Source: Leeia oryzae DSM 17879 (lineage in GTDB: Bacteria > Pseudomonadota > Gammaproteobacteria > Burkholderiales > Leeiaceae). Taken from it: a DNA stretch of 64,000 bases. Shown here one piece after another: positions 30,501 to 38,860 of the stretch; position 1 is the stretch's first letter, and each line of letters begins with the position of its first letter. The stretch covers positions 1-64,000 of the forward strand of contig NZ_AQXU01000017.1 of NCBI RefSeq assembly GCF_000376945.1, read 5' to 3'. The position numbers were made by a program, and so were the translations under genes. The notes under the pieces were generated by a model. It was given only the letters and a program-made list of their open reading frames with translations, was not told the DNA's origin and did not search any database.

Positions 30501-31010
30501 GACACCGGCCGCCTCTTCCAGAAAGGCACGCAACTCTTCGGGGCGAGCCTCGATGATGCGCGAGATCATGCCTTGCTCGATCACCGCATAGCCGCGCGCG
30601 CCTACCCCGGTTCCAAGGAAAAGATCGGTAATGTCTTTGCGGCGAACCACTTGCCCGTTGATATGGTAGGTTGAGGTGCCGTCGCGGGTCAGAATGCGCT
30701 TGATGGCGATTTCGGTATAAGGCGCCCAAGGACCGACTACCCGTTGCAGGGTATTATCAAAGACCAGTTCGACACTGGCGCGGGAATGCGGCTTGCGACC
30801 ACCACTGCCATTGAAAATGACATCCTGCATGGACTCGCCGCGTAGCTGGCGTGCGGAGGACTCCCCCAATACCCAGCGAACCGCGTCAATAATGTTGGAT
30901 TTGCCGCATCCATTGGGGCCAACCACGGCCACTAGCTGGCCGGGCAATGCAATATGCACCGGGTCCACAAAAGATTTAAAGCCAGCAAGTTTTAGCTGTT
31001 TCAGCCGCAA
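27507..31010 (-). CDS. smc: Chromosome segregation SMC ATPase
   Basis: A 1167-residue SMC protein, full length. The N-terminal ATPase half has Walker A GPNGCGKSN (about residues 32-40). Two long Gln- and Leu-rich coiled coils (about 165-480 and 690-1000) flank a hinge near 500-680. The C-terminal half has the signature LLSGGEKALTALSLVFALF and Walker B FCLLDEVDAPLDDAN. It would dimerise and compact and segregate the chromosome with ScpA/ScpB, which are not in the window. The start is TTG at 31010, six bases after AGGAA; this gives the canonical MRLKQLKLAGFKSF N-terminus. Confidence 0.95.
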   Translation of the reverse strand: MRLKQLKLAGFKSFVDPVHIALPGQLVAVVGPNGCGKSNIIDAVRWVLGESSARQLRGESMQDVIFNGSGGRKPHSRASVELVFDNTLQRVVGPWAPYTEIAIKRILTRDGTSTYHINGQVVRRKDITDLFLGTGVGARGYAVIEQGMISRIIEARPEELRAFLEEAAGVSRYKERRKETEHRLTDARENLLRLDDIRLELSQQIERLERQAAVAKQYRAFQEELARTQTLLAMVKQFDARIRLQQLDDQLRATQLLLDAEIARQRQLEAQLIDIREQQFADNNALHAAQAALFDANAQVVRLEQERQHQKAQRQRLLQQEAQLKQQLAQHDSKSQAWGAEKTALVEAQEEAQLVLEEATLHLETLMLDGPDLQATLHAQREQLEQARQVAQQAKEHHALALQQKTQLSRQQQEQMQRLTRIEQQVAQLVAPDSTLSSALESELALAAEQVTLLEETTRQLTDTEAEQEQRVEEARKAFEQASGQYTGLKSQLAATETLLKASEGSQDLQRWWQTLPDGGGMPLWQQLSIDAAHTHALAAVLHERLQARPLDALSALPETPPPAAACWLANREAEPVVEPVWPVGTRLRQLVSATDSAITRQLDDLLAGVYLLDAASAWYARKQLPAGVTLVSPDGWVFTRDGLRYYPMNPVDAALQYAQQQQVLQQQLGDAQHEMQRCEQQLAEARQRWQDIRLQRQQHQTQWQQAQTALHQLEIRARDNRQRLLLFDQQQATLSQQQQEASLRLQQLTAELTALETQSTDHPDAVAHSQQAQDALKAAVLHAETQWNQHQTNIRHAEQAVQKARFEMTRLAEQVNTLAARITDAQEHRTSLQQQLEDLLFDMTDDNDQLLAEQLESALSRQQAGEQQLQQCRDTLEQGHQQFRQLDEQRLTCEHAQTPLRETLQAIQLQAQESHLVISQLAEVLEGVDTDTVLAGESITQFKAASLAREVQRLGKAIETLGAVNLAALDELGEAVMRQGYLESQANDLNLAIETLEAAIRRIDRETRSLLQDTFDKVNTSLAELFPMLFGGGRAQLELTGEEILDSGLHLMAQPPGKKNSTIHLLSGGEKALTALSLVFALFRLNPAPFCLLDEVDAPLDDANTGRFCDMVKRMSEETQFLYISHNKITMEMAEQLVGVTMQEQGVSRIVAVDVDEAMALAAQTA

Positions 31011-31089
31011 ATCGGGTTCCTGCCAGAGGTGTTGATTTGAAAGTGGATAACCCTACCAGATTTTTCGTGCCGAAGGCTATAATCTGCGC

Positions 31090-31590
31090 ATGACAACGTC
31101 CATATTCAGCATTCCGTTTGAGCGCCCGCTGCGGATTACACCGGCCAGCGAGGCAAACCCGCCGTACACAGCAAGCTGGTATAACCTGCTGCTGCTGCGC
31201 GGCATTGCCCAGCTGCATGAAGCCGACAATGAACCCGGCCATGAGAACCAGCAATTGACACGACTGGAAGGCAAACTGGATGTTGCGCTGCTGTTGCTGG
31301 CAGAGGTCGTTGGTCAGCACCATCCCTTGCCGCCCATGGCCCGCTTCAGCCTTGGGACAACCTCACTGACCCTGAACACGGATACAGCCTACACGGCAGG
31401 TGAAACCTGTCTGCTGGACATCTATCTGGAAGAACGGCTGCCGCTGGCCCTGAAGCTAAGCGCCACGGTGGAATCTTCCGTACCCGGGGAATGCCGGTTT
31501 GCCATTGCCGAGCTTCCCGACGAGGTGGATCACTGGCTGGGACAAATCCTGTTCCGCCACCACCGCGAACAGCTGAGAAAGCAAGGCTAG
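31090..31590 (+). CDS. Atypical PilZ-domain protein, probable c-di-GMP receptor
   Basis: A 166-residue protein resembling the atypical (tetramer-type) PilZ family. It has an N-terminal helical part with QLTRLEGKLDVALLLLAEVV (a likely helix for oligomerisation), then LPPMARFSLGTTSLTL and a beta-rich PilZ-like half. The canonical RxxxR and DxSxxG motifs of classical PilZ domains are not visible, as in this subfamily, so c-di-GMP binding is uncertain. Divergent from smc. The next gene starts six bases after its stop. Confidence 0.6.
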   Translation: MTTSIFSIPFERPLRITPASEANPPYTASWYNLLLLRGIAQLHEADNEPGHENQQLTRLEGKLDVALLLLAEVVGQHHPLPPMARFSLGTTSLTLNTDTAYTAGETCLLDIYLEERLPLALKLSATVESSVPGECRFAIAELPDEVDHWLGQILFRHHREQLRKQG

Positions 31591-31595
31591 CCTCC

Positions 31596-32600
31596 ATGCA
31601 GGCCGCTAACGCATCCCGCAAGGAAGCCGTGTGGCATGTGTACTTTCCGCTGTTTGAGGGCGTATTGCTGATGGATCTGGCGGGCATTGCCGATCTGCTA
31701 CGGATGGCCAACCAGCGCCTGCCCCGGTTTGTCTGCCATCTGGTATCGCCGGATGCACAACCGCAAACCACCTCGATTGGCCTGGGCCTTACCGCCAGCG
31801 AAGCGCTACCGGACCAATTGCCAGACAATACCCTGCTGTTTGTGCCCAGCTCGCATGATGTCAGGCAATCCATGCGTGCGGCCTCCACCGGGCACGTCAT
31901 CCGCTGGCTGGCCCGCATTGCACCGCAGGCCAGACGTATACTTACCGTGTGTTCCGGCAGCTTTCTGGCCGGAGAAGCCGGCTTGCTCGACGGATACCAA
32001 TGCACCACCCACCACACCCTGTGCGCTGACTTGCAGCAGCGTTACCCGAACACCCGCGTACTGGAAAACCGTATCTTTGTGACCGACGGAAAACTCTGGA
32101 GCAGTGCCGGCATGACGACCGGCCAAGACATGACCCTGCACTTGATAGAGGAGGTCTGTGGCCCACAGATAGCGGCCGACGTGGCACAAGAAGCGGTCAT
32201 CTACTTCCGCCGCAATGCCCGTGATCCGCAGCTTAGCCCTTGGCTAAAGCACCGCAATCATACCCACCCGGTTGTGCATCGGGTGCAGGATGCCTTGTTG
32301 TGCGAACCCCAGCTTGAGTGGGATACCCCGACACTGACGCGGCTGGCCGGTATCTCCCAGCGGCACCTGAACCGCTTGTTTGAAATGCATGCCGGACTTT
32401 CCCCAAGGCAATACCTTAATCATCTGCGCGTCGCAAAAGCCTGCGAATTGCTGCAATCTGCCCGCATGCCATTAGAAAAAGTTGCAGAAGCCTGCGGGTT
32501 CAGTTCGGCACAGCAGCTGCGACGCCAATGGCAACAGTCTGGCATGCAAACCTCCCCTGCCCGGTTTGCCATGTCCGGAAATGAAGCAAACCCGTCCTGA
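31596..32600 (+). CDS. GlxA-type AraC family transcriptional regulator
   Basis: A 334-residue regulator. The N-terminal DJ-1/PfpI-like domain (about 10-190) has CSGSFLAGEAGLLDG, with a Cys in the nucleophile-elbow position, and THHTL. The C-terminal AraC domain has two helix-turn-helix units (DTPTLTRLAGISQRHLNRLF and MPLEKVAEACGFSSAQQLRRQW). The start at 31596 gives the family's usual N-terminus. It may be cotranscribed with the PilZ-like gene. Targets are unknown. Confidence 0.88.
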   Translation: MQAANASRKEAVWHVYFPLFEGVLLMDLAGIADLLRMANQRLPRFVCHLVSPDAQPQTTSIGLGLTASEALPDQLPDNTLLFVPSSHDVRQSMRAASTGHVIRWLARIAPQARRILTVCSGSFLAGEAGLLDGYQCTTHHTLCADLQQRYPNTRVLENRIFVTDGKLWSSAGMTTGQDMTLHLIEEVCGPQIAADVAQEAVIYFRRNARDPQLSPWLKHRNHTHPVVHRVQDALLCEPQLEWDTPTLTRLAGISQRHLNRLFEMHAGLSPRQYLNHLRVAKACELLQSARMPLEKVAEACGFSSAQQLRRQWQQSGMQTSPARFAMSGNEANPS

Positions 32601-32671
32601 ATCGACGCGACAAGCCCGTATTGTTTTTTGCATGATGTCACCAAGCCTACAACAGACAGAAAGCCGGACAC

Positions 32672-33178
32672 ATGACACGACGGACATGGGCACTGATAGC
32701 AATTGCCAGCCTTGGTATCTCTACCCTGGCACATGCTGATATTCTCAAGAACTGGTTTGATGACCCGTTTTTTCAGGTTCGCAATGGCATAGCAGACTGC
32801 CCCACACCACTAGGCCCCTACACGACTGAAACGGTCAAAAAACAGGAATCCCACTGGCGGGTGGAGCGTGGCACCAGTTGCTGGATTGCCGGCAAATGCC
32901 GGTTGCCAAACTCCTACTATTACGACAAGGACATTGCGGCAGCAGTCAAACACACCATGGACACTACGCCAGCGTTTCAGGCCGACAGTATCTGGCTGAT
33001 GTTCCAGCGGCGCTTTGTCTGGATTGAAGGATGCATTGCCGACCCGGCAGATGCAGAGGTGCTCAAGGCACTGGTCGCCGCAACGCCGGATGTAGAAGAA
33101 GTGATTGTGCATCTGCGCAGCAACCCGCAGGACCCGTTACCCTACCCGCAGATTCCGGCAGATGCCATATTGCAATGA
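32672..33178 (+). CDS. Secreted protein with possible BON-like C-terminal domain
   Basis: A 168-residue protein with a clear signal peptide (MTRRTWALIAIASLGISTLAHA, cleavage after AHA). Mature residues include three Cys in the first third (DCPTPLG, SCWIAGKC). The final 70 residues (AAVKHTMDTTPAFQADSIWL ... VEGCIADPADAEVLKALVAATPDVEEVIVHL-like) have the alternating pattern of BON domains, which bind phospholipid or cell-wall surfaces in the periplasm. This is a pattern-based guess; no family was firmly recognised. Confidence 0.6.
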   Translation: MTRRTWALIAIASLGISTLAHADILKNWFDDPFFQVRNGIADCPTPLGPYTTETVKKQESHWRVERGTSCWIAGKCRLPNSYYYDKDIAAAVKHTMDTTPAFQADSIWLMFQRRFVWIEGCIADPADAEVLKALVAATPDVEEVIVHLRSNPQDPLPYPQIPADAILQ

Positions 33179-33211
33179 CCCGCAATGACCCACATTGGTC
33201 GACAACTGCGG

Positions 33212-34120
33212 TCAGGCGTGCTCTTCTTCCGTATGCGCCAGCTGGCCAGAGAACAGGCTGGCAGCGACAATCATGATGCCGCCAATCCACTCGCGTAAGG
33301 ACATGACTTCACCCGCTATCCACCAGGTTGTCAGTGCCGCTACGACCAGTTCAAACAGCATGATCACGATGGCCTGTGTAGCGCCGATATAGCGCAGGCC
33401 AACCTGCATCAATACGCTGGCCATCACCAGCAGACAGCCAATAAAGATCAGCACGCCCCAGACATCTACAGGCATTTGCGCCAGCACCTGCGGCTGGCCT
33501 TTGAACAGTACCGTCGCCAATAGCGCCATGATCAGACAGCCGGACCAGACGCTGAAGGATTTGACGGCCGGGTCGATATGGCTGGCCTTGCGGGATAACA
33601 CATTATTCAACGCAAAGGCCACGCCACCTGACAAGGCAACCCATTCATAGCCGTTTTTGGGCACAGGCGCACCCAGCGCCGGTTGCCACAGCATGCAAAT
33701 GGCACCAGCAAAAGACAGGACAAACACCAGCATGCCGTAACGATTGGGCTTCTCACCCAGTGCAAACCAGGCCAAGGCCAGTGTCCATACAGGAGCCAGA
33801 TAAAACAGTAGCGTGATGCGCATCACGTCGGCATGCAAAATGGCAAATACATACCCGACATTGGACCAGCCGGCAGAAATACCCATCCAGGCGATTTCCT
33901 TGCTGAAGGCCCATGGACGCTTCATCACGCCAAACAGCACTACCCCGCCCAGCGTGACGGCAATTGCATAATTGGCAATCTGGGCAATATCCGGACCTAT
34001 GGCGTGAGCGGCCAGCCAGCGATACGGGAACCACAAGGCGCCCCACACCCCGGCTGCAAACATCAGGCCAAACACACTGAGAATATGGCGGTGACGGGAT
34101 CTTTCGACCATCTCAAACAC
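33212..34120 (-). CDS. EamA/DMT family transporter
   Basis: A 302-residue inner-membrane protein with about ten hydrophobic segments in two EamA repeats (first FGLMFAAGVWGALWFPYRW, second starting near WVALSGGVAFALNNVLSRKAS). The family exports amino acids or metabolites; the substrate cannot be inferred. The start is probably GTG at 34120 with GGAG upstream; an ATG three codons in is the alternative. Confidence 0.85.
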   Translation of the reverse strand: MFEMVERSRHRHILSVFGLMFAAGVWGALWFPYRWLAAHAIGPDIAQIANYAIAVTLGGVVLFGVMKRPWAFSKEIAWMGISAGWSNVGYVFAILHADVMRITLLFYLAPVWTLALAWFALGEKPNRYGMLVFVLSFAGAICMLWQPALGAPVPKNGYEWVALSGGVAFALNNVLSRKASHIDPAVKSFSVWSGCLIMALLATVLFKGQPQVLAQMPVDVWGVLIFIGCLLVMASVLMQVGLRYIGATQAIVIMLFELVVAALTTWWIAGEVMSLREWIGGIMIVAASLFSGQLAHTEEEHA

Positions 34121-34179
34121 GTTAATCTCCAGAAACCCTGCGATGGAAAAAACTTTTCAGCAAAACACGAAAAGCCACC

Positions 34180-34218
34180 TATAATCGTGGTTTTATCATT
34201 TTTTGCATACGATATAAT
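34180..34218 (+). promoter_or_regulatory. Candidate dapD promoter region
   Basis: Two exact TATAAT hexamers occur at 34180-34185 and 34213-34218 in the AT-rich gap before dapD. Neither has a good -35 at the right distance (TTTTCA at 34154 is 20 bases before the first), so the active one cannot be decided. Confidence 0.4.
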
Positions 34219-34365
34219 GCTTTGTGATTGCCAGCCAACCGGCACCAAGCAGTTGTATACAATCGACAAGCTCATTCTACGAGGTTTGTGGTCGAATAGC
34301 GATACATGCCCCCAGAGCTGACCGGATACGATAGTGCACCAATTGAAATGACTGGAGTTTTAAAC

Positions 34366-35220
34366 ATGTCTGTAGATCTGAAGATTAGCCCTGCCCACCA
34401 ACACCCGTTGCAAGTCGTGATTGATGCCGCATTCGAAGACCGCGCCAACATCACGCCAGCCACTGTCAGCCCGGAACTGAAAAGCGCCATCAACCAGGTC
34501 GTGGGTGAGCTGGACCGTGGCACACTGCGCGTTGCAGAAAAAATCGGCGGTGAATGGGTTACCCACCAGTGGCTGAAAAAAGCCGTGCTGCTGTCTTTCC
34601 GCATTCGTGACAACGAAGTGATGAGCGACGGCTACAACCGTTACTTCGACAAGGTGGACAACAAGTTTGCCGACTACACGGCAGCAGATTTCCAGCAAGG
34701 CGGCTTCCGCGTGGTACCGCCAGCCGTGGCACGCAAGGGTTCTTTCATTGCCAAGAATGCCGTACTGATGCCATCTTACGTGAACATTGGCGCATATGTG
34801 GACGAAGGCACCATGGTAGATACCTGGGCGACCGTTGGCAGCTGCGCACAAATCGGTAAAAACGTTCACCTGTCTGGTGGTGTAGGCATTGGTGGCGTAC
34901 TGGAACCATTGCAAGCCAACCCGACCATCATCGAAGACAACTGCTTTATCGGGGCACGCTCTGAAGTGGTAGAAGGCGTGATTGTGGAAGAAGGCTCCGT
35001 GATTTCCATGGGCGTTTACATTGGCCAGAGCACCAAGATTTACGACCGTGAAACCGGCGAAGTCAGCTACGGCCGCATCCCTGCCGGCTCGGTAGTGGTC
35101 AGTGGCAACCTGCCATCGTCCGACGGCACTTACAGCCTGTATTGCGCAGTCATCGTGAAAAAAGTAGATGCCAAAACCCGCGGCAAAGTAGGTATTAACG
35201 AACTGCTACGCGGTATTTAA
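34366..35220 (+). CDS. dapD: Tetrahydrodipicolinate N-succinyltransferase
   Basis: A 284-residue enzyme of lysine and meso-diaminopimelate synthesis, adding succinyl from succinyl-CoA to tetrahydrodipicolinate. It shows the N-terminal helical domain ([28 protein letters not shown]) and a left-handed beta helix of hexapeptide repeats (about 110-240: [68 protein letters not shown]). The start at 34366 follows GGAG; the longer frame is not supported. Confidence 0.95.
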   Translation: MSVDLKISPAHQHPLQVVIDAAFEDRANITPATVSPELKSAINQVVGELDRGTLRVAEKIGGEWVTHQWLKKAVLLSFRIRDNEVMSDGYNRYFDKVDNKFADYTAADFQQGGFRVVPPAVARKGSFIAKNAVLMPSYVNIGAYVDEGTMVDTWATVGSCAQIGKNVHLSGGVGIGGVLEPLQANPTIIEDNCFIGARSEVVEGVIVEEGSVISMGVYIGQSTKIYDRETGEVSYGRIPAGSVVVSGNLPSSDGTYSLYCAVIVKKVDAKTRGKVGINELLRGI

Positions 35221-35255
35221 GCCATCGTTGTGATCTGCACACGATAAAACCCGGT

Positions 35256-35290
35256 TTGTGTTTACTGCAGATGGTTTGCGGTAAACACAA
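35256..35290 (+). repeat. 10-base perfect inverted repeat downstream of dapD
   Basis: TTGTGTTTAC (35256-35265) and GTAAACACAA (35281-35290) pair across a 15-base loop, 35 bases past the dapD stop codon. No T-run follows. It may end the dapD transcript or be an operator for the GST-yciB operon that starts at 35416. Confidence 0.5.
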
Positions 35291-35415
35291 GCAAGGGCAA
35301 TTGATGTACGCTATTATCCTAGGCAAAAATTCTTTTGCTGATATTGCTGGCCAATGCCAAGTCTCATGCATGATAAGTTGACCAACACCCTGTTATTTCA
35401 ACGGAAGAATCATCC

Positions 35416-36096
35416 ATGTTGACGCTCTACATCGGAAATAAAAACTACTCGTCGTGGTCGTTGCGACCCTGGCTGGTACTCAAGCATTTCAATATTCCGT
35501 TTACCGAAGAGTTGCTGCCGCTGAATACCCCGGAAGGCATTGCCGCCCGCCTGGAGCTTTCACCCACAGGCAAGGTGCCCGTCCTGAGAGACGAAACGCT
35601 GCTAGTCCCGGAATCACTGGCCATTTGCGAGTATCTGGCCGAACACTTCCCGGATCTGCCGTTGTGGCCAGACCAGCCGAATGCCCGCGCGCATGCAAGA
35701 GCCATCTCGGCAGAAATGCACAGCGGGTTTGCCGCCTTGCGGACCAGCATGCCGATGAACGTAAAAGCCCGGTTGCCCGGCGCAGGTTTGACCGAAGACG
35801 TGCAAAAAGACATTAACCGGATTATCAGTATATGGGTAGAATGTCGGCTGAAATACAATCAGGATGGCCCATGGCTGTTCGGGAACTTCAGTATCGCCGA
35901 TGCCATGTATGCACCGGTGGTCAGCCGTTTTCTGACATACGGTGTTGAACTTCCGGAAATCGGCCGGTCTTACATGAAGACTGTGTTGTCGCATCCGGCC
36001 ATGCAGGCCTGGATGGATATGGCTGCCGTTGAGCAGTGGTTTATACAAAGTGCAGAGCCTTACGCCAACTGCTCGTTTAATCAAGATGAACGTTAA
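35416..36096 (+). CDS. Glutathione S-transferase family protein
   Basis: A 226-residue cytosolic GST. The thioredoxin-like N-terminal domain starts LTLYIGNKNYSSWSLRPWLVLKH and has the cis-Pro segment GKVPVLRDE and ESLAICEYLAEHFPD (glutathione gamma-Glu site). The helical C-terminal domain has FSIADAMYAPVVSRF. The SxSxxS-like active region suggests a Ser-type enzyme. It overlaps yciB by TAATG. Substrate unknown. Confidence 0.9.
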   Translation: MLTLYIGNKNYSSWSLRPWLVLKHFNIPFTEELLPLNTPEGIAARLELSPTGKVPVLRDETLLVPESLAICEYLAEHFPDLPLWPDQPNARAHARAISAEMHSGFAALRTSMPMNVKARLPGAGLTEDVQKDINRIISIWVECRLKYNQDGPWLFGNFSIADAMYAPVVSRFLTYGVELPEIGRSYMKTVLSHPAMQAWMDMAAVEQWFIQSAEPYANCSFNQDER

Positions 36097-36644
36097 TGAA
36101 AATATTATTTGACCTGTTCCCAGTCATCCTGTTTTTTGTTGCTTATAAAGTCACACACGAAAACATCTACATTGCCACTGGCGTGACGATTGCCGCCTCC
36201 ATTGCCCAAATCCTGTGGCTGAAACTGCGTAAAAAGCATATCGACGGCACCTTGTGGTTCAGTGCCGGTCTGGTGACGGTCATGGGCGGTGCCACCCTGC
36301 TATTTCACAACAAGTCTTTCATCATGTGGAAACCCAGCATTCTGTACTGGGGCTTTGCCGCTGCCTTGCTGGCCGGGCGTTATGTCTGGCAAAAAAACCT
36401 GATTCAAACCATGATGAACCAGCAGATCAGCCTGCCGGCCCCGATCTGGGAGCGTCTGAATATGGCGTGGTCAGTCTTCTTTCTGGTCATGGGGGGCGCC
36501 AACCTGTATGTGGCCAAGCACTTTCCCGAGTCTGTCTGGGTGAACTTCAAACTGTTTGGCACATTGGGCCTGACCATTGTATTTATCATCCTGCAGGGCT
36601 TTTACCTGGGCAAATACATTCAGGAACCGGAAAGCCAGTCTTGA
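36096..36644 (+). CDS. yciB: YciB / septation protein A family inner-membrane protein
   Basis: A 182-residue polytopic membrane protein with five to six hydrophobic segments, starting MKILFDLFPVILFFVAYKV and containing WKPSILYWGFAAALLAG and NMAWSVFFLVMGGANLYVA, all typical of the YciB/IspZ family. It is linked to envelope and septum synthesis in E. coli and Shigella. Start overlaps the GST stop codon. The yciB-yciI-bolA-ppiC run is common in Neisseriales. Confidence 0.92.
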   Translation: MKILFDLFPVILFFVAYKVTHENIYIATGVTIAASIAQILWLKLRKKHIDGTLWFSAGLVTVMGGATLLFHNKSFIMWKPSILYWGFAAALLAGRYVWQKNLIQTMMNQQISLPAPIWERLNMAWSVFFLVMGGANLYVAKHFPESVWVNFKLFGTLGLTIVFIILQGFYLGKYIQEPESQS

Positions 36645-36719
36645 ATACATGCATCCCGGCTGGCACGCCAGACTCCGTCAAACTGCACACACTCGCTTGA
36701 AACCCAAGGAAACTACCCC

Positions 36720-37019
36720 ATGTTATACAGCATTGTTGGTGAAGATGTCGCAAACAGCCTGGAAAACCGCCTGGCAGCAAGGCCCGCACATCTGGCACGA
36801 CTGAGTGCCTTGAACGAGGCTAACCGCCTGCTACTGGCTGGCCCTAACCCTGCCATTGACAGTAATGACCCTGGTGCGGCCGGCTTTAGCGGCAGCATCA
36901 TCGTTGCCGAGTTTGAATCACTGGAAGCAGCCCAGGCATGGGCCGCTGCCGACCCTTATGTTGCCGCTGGCGTGTATGCCAAAGTGACCGTTAAACCGTT
37001 TAAGAAAGTATTGCCTTGA
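36720..37019 (+). CDS. YciI-like family protein
   Basis: A 99-residue ferredoxin-fold protein: [31 protein letters not shown], then [33 protein letters not shown], matching the YciI family, whose conserved His and Asp (RPAHL, ADPY) are present. The function is poorly defined (possible hydrolase or dehydratase). It overlaps the bolA gene by four bases. Confidence 0.88.
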   Translation: MLYSIVGEDVANSLENRLAARPAHLARLSALNEANRLLLAGPNPAIDSNDPGAAGFSGSIIVAEFESLEAAQAWAAADPYVAAGVYAKVTVKPFKKVLP

Positions 37020-37282
37020 GCAGTGACATTGAAGCCTTGTTTGCCGAACGGCTGGCGCCGTTATCCCCGGAATCCTTCACGCTGACGGACGAAAGTGGTG
37101 ACCACGTCGGACATGCGGGCAATACGGGCGGCGGGCATTACTGGCTGGCGGTGGTATCTGCCAAGTTTGCCGGACAAAGCCGGCTGGCACGCCACCGGAT
37201 GGTCATGGACTGTTTTACAGAGCTGATTCCGGCTAAAATACATGCGCTTAGCATCACGGCACATACGCCGGATGAACTCTAA
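37016..37282 (+). CDS. BolA family protein
   Basis: An 88-residue BolA-like protein: [60 protein letters not shown] ending with [13 protein letters not shown]. The His residues are those that bind [2Fe-2S] with monothiol glutaredoxins. Translation appears to start at TTG overlapping the YciI-like stop (TTGA, 37016-37019); no in-frame ATG is available near the conserved N-terminus. Confidence 0.9.
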   Translation: MSSDIEALFAERLAPLSPESFTLTDESGDHVGHAGNTGGGHYWLAVVSAKFAGQSRLARHRMVMDCFTELIPAKIHALSITAHTPDEL

Positions 37283-37408
37283 CCCGCTGCCAATGTCTAG
37301 CCAAGGTTGCCGAAGTCACTGAAGGCAAGTAAATTAGCACCGGATTCGTATCTCGTCATATCCGTCATATTTAGTGTTGTAACCAAACATTTCCTAGAGA
37401 GGAATAAA

Positions 37409-38197
37409 ATGCGTAAAACCCTTCTGGCGCTTGCAATTTCTACTGGCGCATTGTCTATGGCACATGCCGCTAATATCACGGTAAATGGCGTGGTCGTGCC
37501 TGAAGCCCGCATTGATGCGATGGTAAAAGACATGGTTGCCCACGGTCAGCAAGATACGCCAGAACTGCGTAACATGGTCAAAGACCGTCTGATCCTGACT
37601 GTTGCCTTGTCCCAGAAAGCCGTTGAAGCCGGTGTGGACAAACAGCCAGCCTTTATCGAACAAATGGAAGTTGCCCGCACCAACCTGCTGGCCCAAGCCT
37701 TTGTGCAAGACTACATGGCCAAAAATGCCGTGACCGAAGTGGCCATGAAAGCCGAGTACGACAAGCAGAAACCGGTTTGGGAAAAAGAAGTAGCCGGTGC
37801 TGAGAAAATGTACAAGGCACGCCACATTCTGGTGAAAACCGAGAAGCAAGCCAAAGACCTGCTGGCACAGCTGAAAAAAGGTGCCAACTTTGCAGACCTG
37901 GCAAAGAAATTCTCGGATGACAAAGGTTCTGGCATGAACGGTGGCCTGCTGGACTACGCAGCCCCGGGCAACTACGTGAAAGAGTTTGCCGATGCACTGC
38001 GCAAGCTGCCTAAAGGCAAGATTACCGATGCACCAGTGAAAACCCAGTTCGGCTGGCACATCATCCAGGTAGAAGACATCAAAGCGCAACAAATCCCTGC
38101 TTATGAAGACGTGAAACCACAGATTCAGCAAGCACTGCAACAGCAACAAATGCAGAAATTCCTGGAAGACATCAAAAAGTCTGCCAAGGTTCAGTAA
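37409..38197 (+). CDS. Periplasmic parvulin-type peptidyl-prolyl isomerase
   Basis: A 262-residue SurA/PpiD/PrsA-like chaperone. Signal peptide MRKTLLALAISTGALSMAHAA, an N-terminal helical chaperone part (about 25-125), then a rotamase domain (about 130-230) with KARHILVKTEKQAKDLLAQLKKGANFADLAKKFSDDKGSGMNGGLLDYAAPG and TQFGWHIIQVED. It helps fold exported proteins. The start at 37409 follows GAGAGGAA; the upstream frame extension is not a real N-terminus. Confidence 0.93.
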   Translation: MRKTLLALAISTGALSMAHAANITVNGVVVPEARIDAMVKDMVAHGQQDTPELRNMVKDRLILTVALSQKAVEAGVDKQPAFIEQMEVARTNLLAQAFVQDYMAKNAVTEVAMKAEYDKQKPVWEKEVAGAEKMYKARHILVKTEKQAKDLLAQLKKGANFADLAKKFSDDKGSGMNGGLLDYAAPGNYVKEFADALRKLPKGKITDAPVKTQFGWHIIQVEDIKAQQIPAYEDVKPQIQQALQQQQMQKFLEDIKKSAKVQ

Positions 38198-38241
38198 GTG
38201 TTTGCATGCAGTTTATCCGTCCTGACGGATAACTGACTGAG

Positions 38242-38276
38242 AAAGCCAGTCGGCCTTGGTCGCTGGCTTTTTCTTT
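38242..38276 (+). terminator. Intrinsic terminator after the parvulin gene
   Basis: AAAGCCAG (38242-38249) pairs with CTGGCTTT (38263-38270), followed by TTCTTT. A second small hairpin, TATCCG/CGGATA (38214-38219 and 38226-38231), lies just before it. Together they separate the gene from the FKBP gene. Confidence 0.7.
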
Positions 38277-38382
38277 ATACTGGCCTTGGACCATTGGATT
38301 GGAACCCGACCGGGCGCCCTGCATGCACAGTCTGCATTTACCTTCTACACTCTTTTATTCTTTATCCAGAACAGGAAGTCTC

Positions 38383-38802
38383 ATGAAATCACGTTTCGCC
38401 ATTGCAGCAGGCTGCATCATGCTGGCAGCGTTTGCCCAATCTGCCATTGCTGCCCCTGCCCCAGCACAGAAGTCGGCCTCCGGGTTGATTTATCAATCGC
38501 TCCGGGATGGCAAAGGCAAGCAGCCAACAGCTACTTCTAACGTGATGGTTAACTACCGCGGCACGCTAGCCAATGGCCAGGAATTTGACAGTTCCTACAA
38601 GCGCGGCGAACCCGCCGTGTTTCCGCTGAATCAGGTCATCCCGTGTTGGACGGAAGGTGTTGCCAAGATGAAAGAAGGCGGCAAGGCCAAACTGGTGTGC
38701 CCGGCCAATATTGCTTATGGTGCAGCCGGTGCAGGCAATGGCTTGATCCCGCCAAATGCCACCCTGACCTTTGAAGTTGAGCTGTTGAAAGTCATGCAGT
38801 AA
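38383..38802 (+). CDS. Periplasmic FKBP-type peptidyl-prolyl isomerase
   Basis: A 139-residue FKBP with a signal peptide (MKSRFAIAAGCIMLAAFAQSAIAAPA). The domain has VMVNYRGTLANGQEFDSSYKRGEPAVFPLNQVIPCWTEGVAKMKEGGKAKLVCPANIAYG and ends GLIPPNATLTFEVELLKV; the FKBP aromatic and Asp residues are present. Two Cys in the domain could form a disulfide. The start at 38383 has AGGAAG upstream. Two different isomerase folds in a row suggest a local protein-folding cluster. Confidence 0.93.
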   Translation: MKSRFAIAAGCIMLAAFAQSAIAAPAPAQKSASGLIYQSLRDGKGKQPTATSNVMVNYRGTLANGQEFDSSYKRGEPAVFPLNQVIPCWTEGVAKMKEGGKAKLVCPANIAYGAAGAGNGLIPPNATLTFEVELLKVMQ

Positions 38803-38815
38803 GTCAGTCGACACA

Positions 38816-38844
38816 GGAAGCGGGTGCCTCATGGGCCCGTTTCC
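38816..38844. terminator. Hairpin between convergent FKBP and solute-binding genes
   Basis: GGAAGCGGG and CCCGTTTCC (38816-38824 and 38836-38844) form a nine-base stem with one non-Watson-Crick pair, 14 bases after the FKBP stop codon and 17 before the end of the convergent gene. No T-run; weak evidence. Confidence 0.35.
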
Positions 38845-38860
38845 GGCCAGTATTAGCCCA